The notes under the pieces are model-generated. The model did not search any database, had not been told where the DNA came from, and saw nothing but the letters and a program-made list of their open reading frames with translations. DNA of 9,172 nucleotides from Parcubacteria group bacterium (lineage in GTDB: Bacteria; Patescibacteriota; Minisyncoccia; JACPCQ01), in contig JACPCQ010000032.1 in NCBI GenBank assembly GCA_016179715.1, positions 1-9,172 of the forward strand, given 5' to 3'. Of this stretch, positions 1 through 6,091 are shown one piece after another (the first letter of the stretch is position 1; each line of letters begins with the position of its first letter). Made by a program: the position numbers and the translations under genes.

Positions 1-175
1 CGCGAGCCGTTCGCTCGCTGAACGCGCACGCTCCTGATTATCCCAGAAACCCGGCTGCCGCATTTCGTATTCCAGCACAAGCATCTCTTCCTTTTTGGCG
101 GATATGTCAAAGACGGTCCGCCGTGCGGCGGATGTTTGTCTGTAATGTTGCGATGGCCTCATTGAGCTGTTCCAT
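1..175 (-). CDS. prfB: Peptide chain release factor 2, 5' part, with programmed +1 frameshift
   Basis: RF2 recognises UAA and UGA stop codons and triggers peptide release. Reading starts at ATG (175-173) and gives 22 residues beginning MEQLNEAIATLQ, ending CTT followed by in-frame TGA at codon 23 (109-107). Skipping one base opens a frame to the window edge: DISAKKEEMLVLEYEMRQPG then FWDNQERA. The Lys-Lys-Glu segment followed by P-x-x-W-D is the usual RF2 N-terminal pattern, and the CTT TGA C slippery site at about codon 23-26 is the family's known autoregulatory device. Both fragments match what RF2 should look like on either side of the shift, so this is not a sequencing error. The gene runs out of the window. 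It lies 57 nt downstream of the galU remnant on the same strand. No strong Shine-Dalgarno is visible before the ATG. Confidence 0.9.
106..137 (-). promoter_or_regulatory. prfB programmed +1 frameshift site with adjacent hairpin
   Basis: CTTTGAC at 112-106 matches the slippery heptamer of bacterial prfB genes. The usual stimulator is a G-rich Shine-Dalgarno-like tract a few bases upstream. Here the upstream bases are GGCGGA, a weak match. They can instead pair with TCCGCC to make a 6-bp hairpin with loop GCAC ending 4 nt before CTT. Low RF2 lets the ribosome pause at UGA and slip, which raises RF2 synthesis. The heptamer is seen directly; the role of the hairpin is inference. Confidence 0.85.
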
Positions 176-232
176 AATCCGTAGATTTGCCGTAGTTGTA
201 GTGATTATGATAACATGTTTTTTCTCTGTTGG

Positions 233-1002
233 CTAGCGACTCGTGTTGCGCGGGGTGCGTGAAATTTCCCGCAGGTATTTTCGTAGTTCGCTTTTTACCT
301 CCGGGTGCTTCAGCCCGAAATCCACGGTCGCTTTCAAGAAGCCGATTTTGCTTCCGCAGTCATAGCGCTTGCCCTCAAAACGCAGGCCGTAGACAGGACC
401 TTTCTTGAGGAGATTGCGCAGTGCAAAAGCCGTTCCCATTTCTCCGGTGTTTTTTCCGCGCGCGAGGCGGCGTAACTCCGTAAACACTTGCGGCGTAAAA
501 ATATATTTGCCAACAATAATAAGATTGGAAGGCGCTTTGCCCGGAGACGGCTTTTCAACGATGTCCGTAATACGGTAAACATTATCCGACACCGGCTCGG
601 CGCGACGATATCGTCCCCGAACAGTACACCGATTGGTTCTTTGCCGACCAAATGGCTCGCGCACAAAAGCGCGTCTCCGTCACCGCGCGGGGCATTTTGG
701 CGCACATACGAAAAGCGGGCAAGACTGCATATTTCGCGCACTTGCTTGAGCGTTTTTGTTTTTTTTCGCGCAAGAAGCTCGGACTCCAGTTCCGGAGAAA
801 AATCAAAGTGGTCCTCAATCGCGCGCTTGCCTCTTCCGGTAACAAAAATGATGTCCGAAATGCCGGATGCCACCGCTTCTTCCACCAAATACTGAATAAC
901 CGGTTTGTCTATAATCGGAAGCATCTCTTTGGGCTGGGCTTTTGTTGCCGGAAGGAAGCGCGTACCCAGCCCGCCAACCGGAATAATAACTTTTTTAATC
1001 AT
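233..1002 (-). pseudogene. galU: UTP-glucose-1-phosphate uridylyltransferase, internal deletion plus frameshift
   Basis: GalU joins UTP and glucose-1-phosphate to give UDP-glucose for cell-surface sugars. Frame one starts at ATG 1002 with the nucleotidyltransferase signature VIIPVGGLGTRFLPATKA, then KEMLPIIDKPVIQY and VLFGDDIV (residue 133), after which the match stops. Frame two resumes at about 598 with EPVSDNVYRITDIVEKPSPG, then APSNLIIVGKYIFTP and FEGKRYDCGSKIGF, to a TAG at 233. Together about 254 residues are recognisable, against roughly 290 in the family. About 40 residues are missing, including the R-Y-G block that normally follows GDDIV, and the join near 598-604 is out of frame. 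Frame one as written runs on to 334 in nonsense. Both flanks are otherwise undamaged, so the lesion is very recent or an assembly error. A GGAGG lies about 16 nt before the ATG. The gene sits behind the tRNA-Thr pair and probably shares its transcript. Confidence 0.85.
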
Positions 1003-1054
1003 AGTGTTTGTAATCCGCCTCCGCTACGTCCTTCGCATTGGAAAAAATCCTTAG

Positions 1055-1127
1055 AGCCACCTCGCGGATTCGAACCGCGGACCTTCACTTTACGAAAGTG
1101 CTGCTCTACCAACTGAGCTAAGGTGGC
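1055..1127 (-). tRNA. tRNA-Thr (anticodon CGT)
   Basis: The 73-nt cloverleaf is complete: acceptor GCCACCT pairs with AGGTGGC, D arm GCTC/GAGC with loop AGTTGGTA, anticodon loop TTCGTAA giving CGT, and T arm CGCGG/CCGCG with loop TTCGAAT. The discriminator is T and no CCA is encoded. The first pair of the anticodon stem is G-A, an oddity I also recall in E. coli thrW. It reads ACG codons. Confidence 0.95.
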
Positions 1128-1159
1128 AGCTCGCGTGTGCCCTATGGGCAGACGGTGTG

Positions 1160-1231
1160 AGCCCAGGGGGAGGATTGAACTCCCGACCTCTTCCTTACCA
1201 TGGAAGCGTTCTGCCACTGAACTACCTGGGC
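1160..1231 (-). tRNA. tRNA-Thr (anticodon GGT)
   Basis: The 72-nt cloverleaf has acceptor GCCCAGG/CCTGGGC, D arm GTTC/GAAC, anticodon stem CTTCC/GGAAG with loop ATGGTAA giving anticodon GGT, and T arm GGGAG/CTCCC with loop TTCAATC. The discriminator is T and CCA is not encoded. It reads ACC and ACU. It lies 32 nt upstream of the second tRNA-Thr on the same strand, so the two are probably co-transcribed from the promoter at 1248-1276. Confidence 0.95.
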
Positions 1232-1247
1232 AGCAACAAGCAGTAAA

Positions 1248-1276
1248 AGTATAACAGCAGCGGCAAAATAGCTCAA
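1248..1276 (-). promoter_or_regulatory. Promoter of the tRNA-Thr pair
   Basis: On the minus strand TTGAGC (1276-1271) is followed by a 17-bp spacer and TATACT (1253-1248). The predicted start lies about 10 nt before the first tRNA nucleotide. Spacing and hexamers fit a housekeeping sigma factor. Confidence 0.7.
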
Positions 1277-1311
1277 TGCATTGTATAATGCAACATCGCC
1301 CGCGTTATCAA
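1277..1311 (-). promoter_or_regulatory. Possible second tRNA promoter overlapping a small inverted repeat
   Basis: TTGATA (1311-1306), an 18-bp spacer and TATACA (1287-1282) form a weaker promoter upstream of the first. Its -10 lies inside the inverted repeat TGCATT-GTAT-AATGCA (1277-1292), which could be an operator. Seen in sequence; function is inferred. Confidence 0.4.
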
Positions 1312-1316
1312 AACCC

Positions 1317-1345
1317 TTGACACCATCTTATATTTCTGCTAGAAA
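1317..1345 (+). promoter_or_regulatory. Promoter of the lipoprotein gene
   Basis: TTGACA (1317-1322), a 17-bp spacer ending TGC (an extended -10), and TAGAAA (1340-1345). Transcription would start near 1352 and give an untranslated leader of about 80 nt before 1434. It is divergent from the tRNA promoters, with the two -35 boxes only 5 bp apart. Confidence 0.6.
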
Positions 1346-1433
1346 AATTACAGAAACATCTTGCGCACCTTAACGTAAACGCCTTCTTTGTCTAACATAT
1401 CACGCTCAACCCCGGAACAGAAAGGAGTTAGTC

Positions 1434-2015
1434 ATGCAAAAATTACTGTTGTTGTCTTTTGTACTCGTCGGGCTTGTCGGGTGCGCCTCACCGAATTTGC
1501 GTGTGATTGACCTTTCGCGCGCGCAGATTGAGCACGTCAAGCTCACCCAAGAAGCCGTCACAGAGTTCGCCGAAAAGTGGAGTGCCGACATTCGGCGCTC
1601 CGGAGAAACGGAGCGCGAATTTCAAAAGCGCATCTCGGAAGATGCGCTGGAGAAAAAGCGCACCGAGCTTCTGAAAAAACACGGTATCGTGCCGGGCGCC
1701 CCGGCGCCGTCAGCGGAAACTCTTTCTGCGTTTGCGAAAGAGTTGACTGAAGCGGTACGGCAAGAGCAAGAGAAGCTACACCTTCTTGAACGCCTGGAGG
1801 AGGGTGCCGCGGACAACGTGAAAAAACGCGGCGAAGAAATCGGACGACAACTCTCCACCATCCAAGAGCGTCAGGAGGTCATTCACCAATACCTCCTGCA
1901 CCCGGCGGCGCAAAACTTCAACAATAAGGAAGAGAAAGATGGGTACGGAAACAGGGACGGCATTCAAAAAGGATCTGCAACGCATGGTAGGTGCCATGCT
2001 ACAACATCCCAATGA
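1434..2015 (+). CDS. Small predicted lipoprotein with coiled coil
   Basis: The start is well supported by AAAGGAG 6 nt upstream. Residues 1-17 are a lipoprotein signal peptide: M-Q-K, a leucine-rich core and the lipobox L14-V-G-C17. The mature protein would carry lipid on Cys17 and stay membrane-anchored on the outer face. Residues 25 to about 165 are charged and helical, rich in Glu, Lys, Arg and Gln, with heptad-like stretches around 100-155, so a coiled coil is likely. No enzyme motif is visible and I do not recognise the family. The last 26 residues overlap the next gene for 77 nt in another frame and are Gly-, Ser- and His-rich, unlike the rest. A one-base shift in the CGGCGGCG run near 1910 would instead end the protein at a TAA just before the next gene's ribosome binding site. 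Confidence 0.7.
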   Translation: MQKLLLLSFVLVGLVGCASPNLRVIDLSRAQIEHVKLTQEAVTEFAEKWSADIRRSGETEREFQKRISEDALEKKRTELLKKHGIVPGAPAPSAETLSAFAKELTEAVRQEQEKLHLLERLEEGAADNVKKRGEEIGRQLSTIQERQEVIHQYLLHPAAQNFNNKEEKDGYGNRDGIQKGSATHGRCHATTSQ

Positions 2016-2220
2016 GCTGGGAGTCCCGATGCAACAAGCGCTCATACGATATAGAGATACGGGCATCTGGAAAGTACGGCTTCCGGACAAAGAAAAACTC
2101 GCAGAAATGCGAGCAGAGATTCAAGAAACGGCCGACGCGCTTGAGAAAGGCAGACAAGTCCATGAAATGGTTACAAGGGGGCTTGATCTGATTCTCAGAT
2201 TTCTTTTGCTTCTCGTGTGA
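1939..2220 (+). CDS. Hypothetical small protein with hydrophobic C-terminus
   Basis: The start ATG is preceded by AAGGAAGAG at good spacing. The 93-residue product begins MGTETGTAFKKDLQRMVGAM, has a charged helical middle (KLAEMRAEIQETADALEKGR, about residues 53-72) and ends in the hydrophobic run LDLILRFLLLLV. The tail is short for a full membrane span but could dip into the membrane. I do not recognise the family. It overlaps the lipoprotein gene and is ended by the terminator at 2272-2306, so the two form a small operon of envelope-associated proteins. Confidence 0.6.
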   Translation: MGTETGTAFKKDLQRMVGAMLQHPNELGVPMQQALIRYRDTGIWKVRLPDKEKLAEMRAEIQETADALEKGRQVHEMVTRGLDLILRFLLLLV

Positions 2221-2271
2221 GGGCGCCCCGCGGCACGCGCTTGCTCGCACCAGCGCCAACCCCGCACGAAG

Positions 2272-2306
2272 AAAAGCCCCGCACTCCAAGGAGTCGGGGC
2301 TTTTTC
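2272..2306. terminator. Bidirectional intrinsic terminator
   Basis: AAAGCCCCG-C-ACTCC pairs with GGAGT-CGGGGCTTT around a 2-nt apex, with one C bulge. A T-run follows on the plus strand and the complementary run follows on the minus strand. It separates the convergent genes ending at 2220 and 2332. Confidence 0.85.
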
Positions 2307-2331
2307 ATTCCTCTGCTGGAGAGGAGGACTT

Positions 2332-2841
2332 TCACTGTTGCGGCCTTTCTTTTTCCTCATCCTTTTGGGGCGCGGGGGAAGAACCCTCCTCATCTTTTGA
2401 CTGAAACAACCGGCCAAAGAAGCTGAAATTTTTGAGCCGCTTCAGCTCCTTTGCCAACACGCCGGCGGCAAAGATGAGTGTTATCAGCTCCAACGTCGGG
2501 CGAAGATGCTTGCTGATAGTGACACCTTTTCCCGTTGCGGCGTACCAAAAGAAATCCACCGCGTACAGAAAAAAGAACCACCCGAACCAAAAGAGCACCC
2601 AACGCTCGCCTTTCCGAAACCTGTGCTTCTTGCGGGTAAGCTGGCTCCCCCGGCTTATTCCCGCATAGAGCAGGACGATAAGCCAGTAACCTCGTACCAG
2701 ATCCCCGGGAACTTCGGGGTAGCCAAAACTCACCGCAAAGACCCAAAGCGCTACAAGGACAGTTGCCCCGTAGCAAAGCCAGAAAAAACTTCCGATAAAT
2801 GGCTCCCAGTTATTCGGGATACTCTTCGTTTTCTCCACCAT
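2332..2841 (-). CDS. Hypothetical membrane protein with about four transmembrane helices
   Basis: The start is ATG 2841 because an excellent AAAAGGAGGTG sits 6 nt upstream; the TTG one codon earlier is less likely. The 169-residue product has hydrophobic helices at about residues 16-38 (GSFFWLCYGATVLVALWVF), 51-63 (YWLIVLLYAG), 83-103 (VLFWFGWFFFLYAVDFFWY) and 115-130 (LELITLIFAAGVLAKEL). A basic loop RKKHRFRKGER lies between the second and third. The cytoplasmic tail is highly charged (KDEEGSS to EEKERPQQ). There is no catalytic motif and I do not recognise the family. It is a single-gene unit convergent with the lipoprotein operon. Confidence 0.7.
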   Translation of the reverse strand: MVEKTKSIPNNWEPFIGSFFWLCYGATVLVALWVFAVSFGYPEVPGDLVRGYWLIVLLYAGISRGSQLTRKKHRFRKGERWVLFWFGWFFFLYAVDFFWYAATGKGVTISKHLRPTLELITLIFAAGVLAKELKRLKNFSFFGRLFQSKDEEGSSPAPQKDEEKERPQQ

Positions 2842-2952
2842 CAAACACCTCCTTTTTTCACAATGATGATGTTGTGGATTACGATTATGTTAAATAGCCG
2901 CCTGCTATACTGCTAGCATAATTATTATATTTGTCAAGGAACGCGTTATGGT

Positions 2953-2968
2953 TCAATAGCTTGGAACC
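2953..2968 (+). repeat. IS left inverted repeat
   Basis: TCAATAGCTTGGAACC, an exact inverted match to 3756-3771. It lies 14 nt before the transposase start. Confidence 0.8.
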
Positions 2969-2982
2969 ACCTCTGATAGAAT

Positions 2983-3771
2983 ATGTACATGGCATACTCT
3001 CAAAACCCCAATCTTCCACGCGTCCGCATGGATGCGGTGCGTCTCGTGCGGCACGGGTGGTCCACACGCGAGGTCGCGCGTCATTTTGGATACACCCATA
3101 GTGCAATCGTGAAATGGAGAGCTCGTGCGCCGCAGGATCTGATGTTAAAGACTATTCCCACAAAGTCATCGCGGCCGCATAGTCATCCGACTGCGCTCTC
3201 GCATGATACGGTTGGTCTCATCCTGGCATTGCGGCAAGAAAGAAATCAGTGCGCGGAAACACTCCATTGGCGATTAACGCAGGAAGGACACCGCATGAGC
3301 CTCTCGTCAGTTAAGCGGGTACTAAAACGGTTCAACTGTAGCCGTTATTCCCGTTGGAAGAAGTGGCATCAGTACCCACCGCGTCCTGTAGCTGAAAAAC
3401 CAGGCAGGTTAGTGGAAATTGATACGATTCACGATGGACCCCATGAGGATAGGCTGTACGTGTATACTATGCTGGATGTTTGTTCTCGGTTTGCCCACGC
3501 TTTGCCCACCGAACACATTAATACGCATCAGAGCCTCCGGTTTGTGAGAGAAGCGCAGTTGTCACGAGTTCGTCGCCCCAATGACAACGCACACCTCGAA
3601 CGATTTAACCGCACTCTACAGGATGAGTGTCTCTCCCGAATATCTCGGAGTTTGAAAAGCTATCGTAAGGAAATCCCCGAATACTTACGTTGGTACAATG
3701 AAAAGAGGCCGCATATGGGCCTCTCGATGAAATCGCCAATTGATATCATTAAAACGGTTCCAAGCTATTGA
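2983..3771 (+). pseudogene. IS481-like DDE transposase, lacks the second catalytic Asp
   Basis: The 262-residue protein has an N-terminal helix-turn-helix (WSTREVARHFGYTHSAIVKW, residues 26-45), a second helical domain, and an integrase-core (rve) fold. The first catalytic Asp is in VEIDTIH (D147). The YVYTMLDVCSRFAHA strand follows. The catalytic Glu is in HLERFNRT (E206), and the C-terminus YNEKRPHMGL is typical of the family. The block carrying the middle Asp (usually S/T-D-N-G-x-E-F) is absent: FVREAQ (residue 192) runs straight into LSRVRRPNDNAH. Only 41 residues separate D165 from E206, about 35-40 fewer than usual. The frame is kept, so the deletion is silent to ORF calling. The start ATG has no clear Shine-Dalgarno; ATG at 2989 is an alternative. 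The TGA stop lies inside the right inverted repeat. Confidence 0.85.
3756..3771 (-). repeat. IS right inverted repeat
   Basis: GGTTCCAAGCTATTGA, the exact reverse complement of the left repeat. It encodes the last residues and the stop of the transposase. Confidence 0.8.
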
Positions 3772-3803
3772 TTAGAGAACGGTTTTGTATGTGCGGTTCA
3801 AAC

Positions 3804-3840
3804 CAAAAACACTCCGCACCGCTTTTTGTGCGGTGCGGAG
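3804..3840 (-). terminator. Intrinsic terminator of the DUF378 gene
   Basis: An 11-bp perfect stem (CTCCGCACCGC with GCGGTGCGGAG) encloses a 7-nt loop. On the minus strand it is followed by TGTTTTTGG. It lies 23 nt past the DUF378 stop codon. Confidence 0.85.
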
Positions 3841-3863
3841 CGTGCACAGAAGAGGCAAAAAAG

Positions 3864-4082
3864 CTACATCGCCTTCTTTACCGAACAGTCAGTGCAGTGT
3901 GCGCGATGGGTAAAGAGTTCCACCACCGCGGCAAGTCCGACCAGTATGTAAATAACGCGAGAAATCGCCGCCCCCATACCGCCAAAAATCGCTCCCACCT
4001 CCCAGCCCGAAACCGCGAGCACGCCCCAATTAAGACCTCCGATAACCAGAAGAATAAAGACAATCTTATGTAGTGCGCTCAT
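3864..4082 (-). CDS. DUF378 family small membrane protein
   Basis: The 72-residue product has two hydrophobic helices. The first carries IVFILLVIGGLNWGVLAV (about residues 7-24) and the second IYILVGLAAVVELF (about 44-57). GGLNWG and the R-V-I-Y-I-L-V-G-L-A-A motif are the hallmarks of DUF378 (YuzA-like) proteins, whose function is unknown. The length is normal for the family. I chose ATG 4082; a GTG at 4100 would add six residues. Neither has a clear Shine-Dalgarno. The tail HRAHCTDCSVKKAM holds two cysteines. It is a single gene with its own terminator. Confidence 0.85.
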   Translation of the reverse strand: MSALHKIVFILLVIGGLNWGVLAVSGWEVGAIFGGMGAAISRVIYILVGLAAVVELFTHRAHCTDCSVKKAM

Positions 4083-4119
4083 TGTGATACATGTGGACAC
4101 TAATAATGGTCAACCTTTG

Positions 4120-4183
4120 TATTTATCGCGCGCCGCGTTGTCTTTGCGGCATGCCGCAAAGATTGTTCACAGGGCGATAAATA
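4120..4183. repeat. Two-tier symmetric inverted repeat
   Basis: An outer pair of 10-bp arms (TATTTATCGC at 4120-4129, GCGATAAATA at 4174-4183) encloses a perfect 20-bp palindrome at 4142-4161 (CTTTGCGGCA joined to its own complement). The gaps on each side are exactly 12 nt. As RNA it would form an outer stem, a 12x12 internal loop and an inner hairpin. As DNA it could be a double operator. It lies between the divergent DUF378 start and a possible plus-strand mini-transcript. Confidence 0.75.
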
Positions 4184-4229
4184 ATAAAAAGTTCTCTTTT
4201 TAGTATACGAACACATACGGAGGGACGCA

Positions 4230-4253
4230 ATGGATAAGTGCGCCTTAATTTAA
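4230..4253 (+). CDS. Possible 7-codon leader peptide
   Basis: ATG at 4230 encodes MDKCALI and then TAA. It is preceded by GGAGGG at ideal spacing, the only support. It could be a leader peptide or the stump of a lost gene. The 3' half lies in the left arm of a terminator-like inverted repeat. No good promoter is evident. Confidence 0.2.
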   Translation: MDKCALI

Positions 4254-4287
4254 CCCTGCAAAAGAAGCTTTTTTGCGCACTTTTTTA
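4236..4287 (+). terminator. Possible plus-strand terminator
   Basis: AAGTGCGC (4236-4243) is repeated inverted as GCGCACTT (4276-4283), followed by a T-run to 4287. An inner GCAAAA/TTTTGC pairing shortens the loop. On the plus strand it would end a transcript coming from 4120-4230. It overlaps the 3' end of the kinase gene on the other strand. Confidence 0.35.
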
Positions 4288-4960
4288 TTTCCCGTTTCCA
4301 TGCAACCTTTGTTGTGTCAATTTCGGCAATACAGGCAAAAGGCAGTTTTTTCAGCTCCCATCTTCCTCCGCCCTTTTCAGACCAGCGATAATGTAATGGT
4401 GTGCGGCGCCACATTTCGCGAATTTTCACTACCGCCCCCTTGACACGCGCGCTCCCCTTCCACACCGAAAACGCTCCTCCAAAGAAGTCATCCGCGCGGG
4501 CGCGATAATGCGCGGAAATTATGCGGCCAATCGCCGCGTCGGGATTGCAATGGACACGCACGAACATGATGCGCGCGCCTGCTCTTTGCATTTTTTTGCG
4601 AAGGCTGCCGCGCTTTTCGACTCCCGCAAAATCCGAGTCCAAAACCACACTGCCGCCCCGTTTCAGAATCTCAAGAGCGGCTTGTTCTACGATGGTTCGT
4701 ACACGGCCGTAGGACTCGCCCCGCTTGCGCAGTTCCACACGGACGTCATCGGCGCCAATCACCACAGCACCGATATGTTTCGCCAGCGCTTTGGCAACCG
4801 AGCTTTTACCCGAACCCACAAGGCCCGCGAGAGCAACGACTAGAGGTTTCTTGGTTTTGCGTTTTTTGAAGCCGATTTTTTCCATAACAATATCCTGAAC
4901 AGAACGTGCGTTCTTGTCTGAAATCCGACTGCGGTGGAAATGTTCGGCTCTTTTAACCAT
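4250..4960 (-). CDS. P-loop kinase-like ATP-binding protein
   Basis: The 236-residue protein has a Walker A motif GLVGSGKSS (residues 46-54) after a beta strand LVVALA. A D-D-V-R motif (71-74) and the second strand VVLDSDFAG (105-113), with an acidic Walker B-like end, follow. This is the layout of the AAA_33/zeta-toxin-like family of small-molecule and nucleotide kinases. The substrate cannot be read from the sequence. A basic stretch FKKRKTKK precedes the core. The start at 4960 lies 3 nt after the UXS stop, which suggests translational coupling. ATG at 4885, preceded by AGGA, is an alternative that keeps the whole domain. The stop is TAA at 4250. Being behind UXS, it may act on a sugar or nucleotide-sugar precursor, but that is only context. 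Confidence 0.75.
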   Translation of the reverse strand: MVKRAEHFHRSRISDKNARSVQDIVMEKIGFKKRKTKKPLVVALAGLVGSGKSSVAKALAKHIGAVVIGADDVRVELRKRGESYGRVRTIVEQAALEILKRGGSVVLDSDFAGVEKRGSLRKKMQRAGARIMFVRVHCNPDAAIGRIISAHYRARADDFFGGAFSVWKGSARVKGAVVKIREMWRRTPLHYRWSEKGGGRWELKKLPFACIAEIDTTKVAWKREIKKCAKKLLLQG

Positions 4961-4963
4961 ATA

Positions 4964-5911
4964 TCAATTATGATGAAGCCCCATAAAATAATCAATGGTT
5001 TTTTTAAGCCCCTCTTCAAGTTCAACCTGCGGCAGCCAGCCGAGATTGCGCTCGGCGAGCGTAATATCGGGCTTTCTTCGGTGCGGGTCGTCAGCGGGCA
5101 AATCCTGAAAAATTATTTCTGCATCTGACCGCGTAAGAGAAATTATTTTCCCGGCAATTTCCAGAATGGTCAGCTCTGTCGGGTTGCCCAAATTCACCGG
5201 TCCCGCGTTATCGCTTTGCATAAGTTGATACAGCCCTCTCACCATATCGCTCACATAGCAAAAAGAGCGTGTCTGCTCGCCTTTTCCATAAACGGTAAGG
5301 CTTTCACCGGCAAGCGCCTGCACGATAAAATTGGAGATGACGCGGCCGTCGTTTTCCGCCATATTCGGGCCGTATGTATTGAAAATCCTTGCAACACGAA
5401 TATCCACGCCGTGCTTTCTCTGGTACTCAAAACACAAAGCTTCCGCGATTCTTTTTCCCTCGTCATAACAAGCGCGGGGGCCGATAGGGTTTACATTTCC
5501 CTTGTATGTTTCGGTTTGCGGATGCTCCAACGGATCGCCATAGATTTCCGAGGTGGACGCTTGCAGAATTCTCGCCTTATGCTTTTTCGCAAGGCCGAGC
5601 ATATTGATAACGCCGAAAGTATTTACTTTAATCGTCCGTATAGGATTTGCCTGATAGTGCACCGGGGAAGCGGGGCAAGCCAAGTTGTAGATGTGATCAA
5701 TGCGGTCTTCCTCAAGGTAGAGCGGTTCAATAATGTCTTTTTCAAGAAACGTAAATTTTTTATCGGCCAGCATGTTACGGATATTTGCCCTGCTTCCAGT
5801 CAAAAAATTATCAATACCGACAATGCGGCAGTCTTCGTTTGCAAGAAGATATTCGCACAAGTTACTCCCGATAAATCCGGCGCATCCGGTTACCAAAATC
5901 GTCTTTGTCAT
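4964..5911 (-). CDS. UDP-glucuronate decarboxylase (UDP-xylose synthase), extended SDR family
   Basis: This NAD-dependent enzyme converts UDP-glucuronate to UDP-xylose for surface glycans. The 315-residue protein starts with the Rossmann motif TGCAGFIGS (residues 8-16). Next come the ribose-binding region VGIDNFLTGS (31-40), the NLACPASPVHYQ segment (76-87), the catalytic STSEIYGDP (119-127) and the Y149-D-E-G-K153 catalytic pair within GPRACYDEGKR. FNTYGPNM and the C-terminal RKPDITLAERNLGW complete the fold. ACPASPVHYQ and GPRACYDEGKR are typical of UXS rather than of dTDP-glucose dehydratase. Length is normal. The frame is open far upstream to 6832, but the Rossmann fold begins right at ATG 5911, and a promoter and terminator lie between, so I start here. 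There is no clear Shine-Dalgarno. The kinase gene follows after 3 nt. Confidence 0.9.
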   Translation of the reverse strand: MTKTILVTGCAGFIGSNLCEYLLANEDCRIVGIDNFLTGSRANIRNMLADKKFTFLEKDIIEPLYLEEDRIDHIYNLACPASPVHYQANPIRTIKVNTFGVINMLGLAKKHKARILQASTSEIYGDPLEHPQTETYKGNVNPIGPRACYDEGKRIAEALCFEYQRKHGVDIRVARIFNTYGPNMAENDGRVISNFIVQALAGESLTVYGKGEQTRSFCYVSDMVRGLYQLMQSDNAGPVNLGNPTELTILEIAGKIISLTRSDAEIIFQDLPADDPHRRKPDITLAERNLGWLPQVELEEGLKKTIDYFMGLHHN

Positions 5912-5999
5912 GGTGGTGTGTTTGTTGGCAGAGTTATATGTAGAGTTGCGTGATTTCGGAGAAACTCGCGCCGACGATTGCGTAAACAAATACAAGTAA

Positions 6000-6028
6000 A
6001 GGATAGCTGAAAAAATTTGTTTGCGCAA
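6000..6028 (-). promoter_or_regulatory. Likely promoter of the UXS-kinase operon
   Basis: TTGCGC (6028-6023), a 17-bp spacer and TATCCT (6005-6000) on the minus strand. The surroundings are AT-rich. The leader to ATG 5911 would be about 80 nt. It lies just past the terminator of the upstream unit. Confidence 0.5.
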
Positions 6029-6052
6029 TAAATTTGTTCTTTGAAATTTTAC

Positions 6053-6089
6053 AAAAAGAAAAGCCCCGAGCGACGAACGCAAGGGACTT
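6053..6089 (-). terminator. Intrinsic terminator of the 6661/6904 unit
   Basis: On the minus strand AAGTCCC pairs with GGGGCTT, including one G-U pair, and the loop holds a further GCG/CGC pairing. TTCTTTTTG follows. On the plus strand the G-U pair would be a mismatch, so it works for the minus strand. Confidence 0.7.
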
Positions 6090-6091
6090 GA

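Larger units (their letters stand above)
2953..3771 (+). mobile_element. IS481-like insertion sequence, probably inactive
   Basis: A transposase gene is bracketed by perfect 16-bp inverted repeats (2953-2968 and 3756-3771). The element interrupts the region between the membrane protein gene and the DUF378 gene. I could not find a convincing target-site duplication next to the repeats, so the true ends may lie a few bases outside them: the right side reads TTAGAGAACGG and the left side TTATGGT. Since the transposase lacks a catalytic residue, this copy should not move by itself. Confidence 0.8.

Noticed and set aside
488..1116. Plus-strand frames across galU
   Set aside because: Shadows of the galU remnant and of the tRNA.
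2885..3106. Minus-strand frame over the IS left end
   Set aside because: It crosses the element boundary and is antisense to the transposase.
2940..3785. Target-site duplication of the IS
   Set aside because: Bases next to the two 16-bp repeats do not match convincingly at any length.
3768..4073. A 101-codon plus-strand frame after the IS
   Set aside because: It is antisense to the well-supported DUF378 gene and its terminator, and its composition is not protein-like.
5216..5953. A 245-codon plus-strand frame
   Set aside because: Antisense shadow of UXS, whose motifs are unmistakable.
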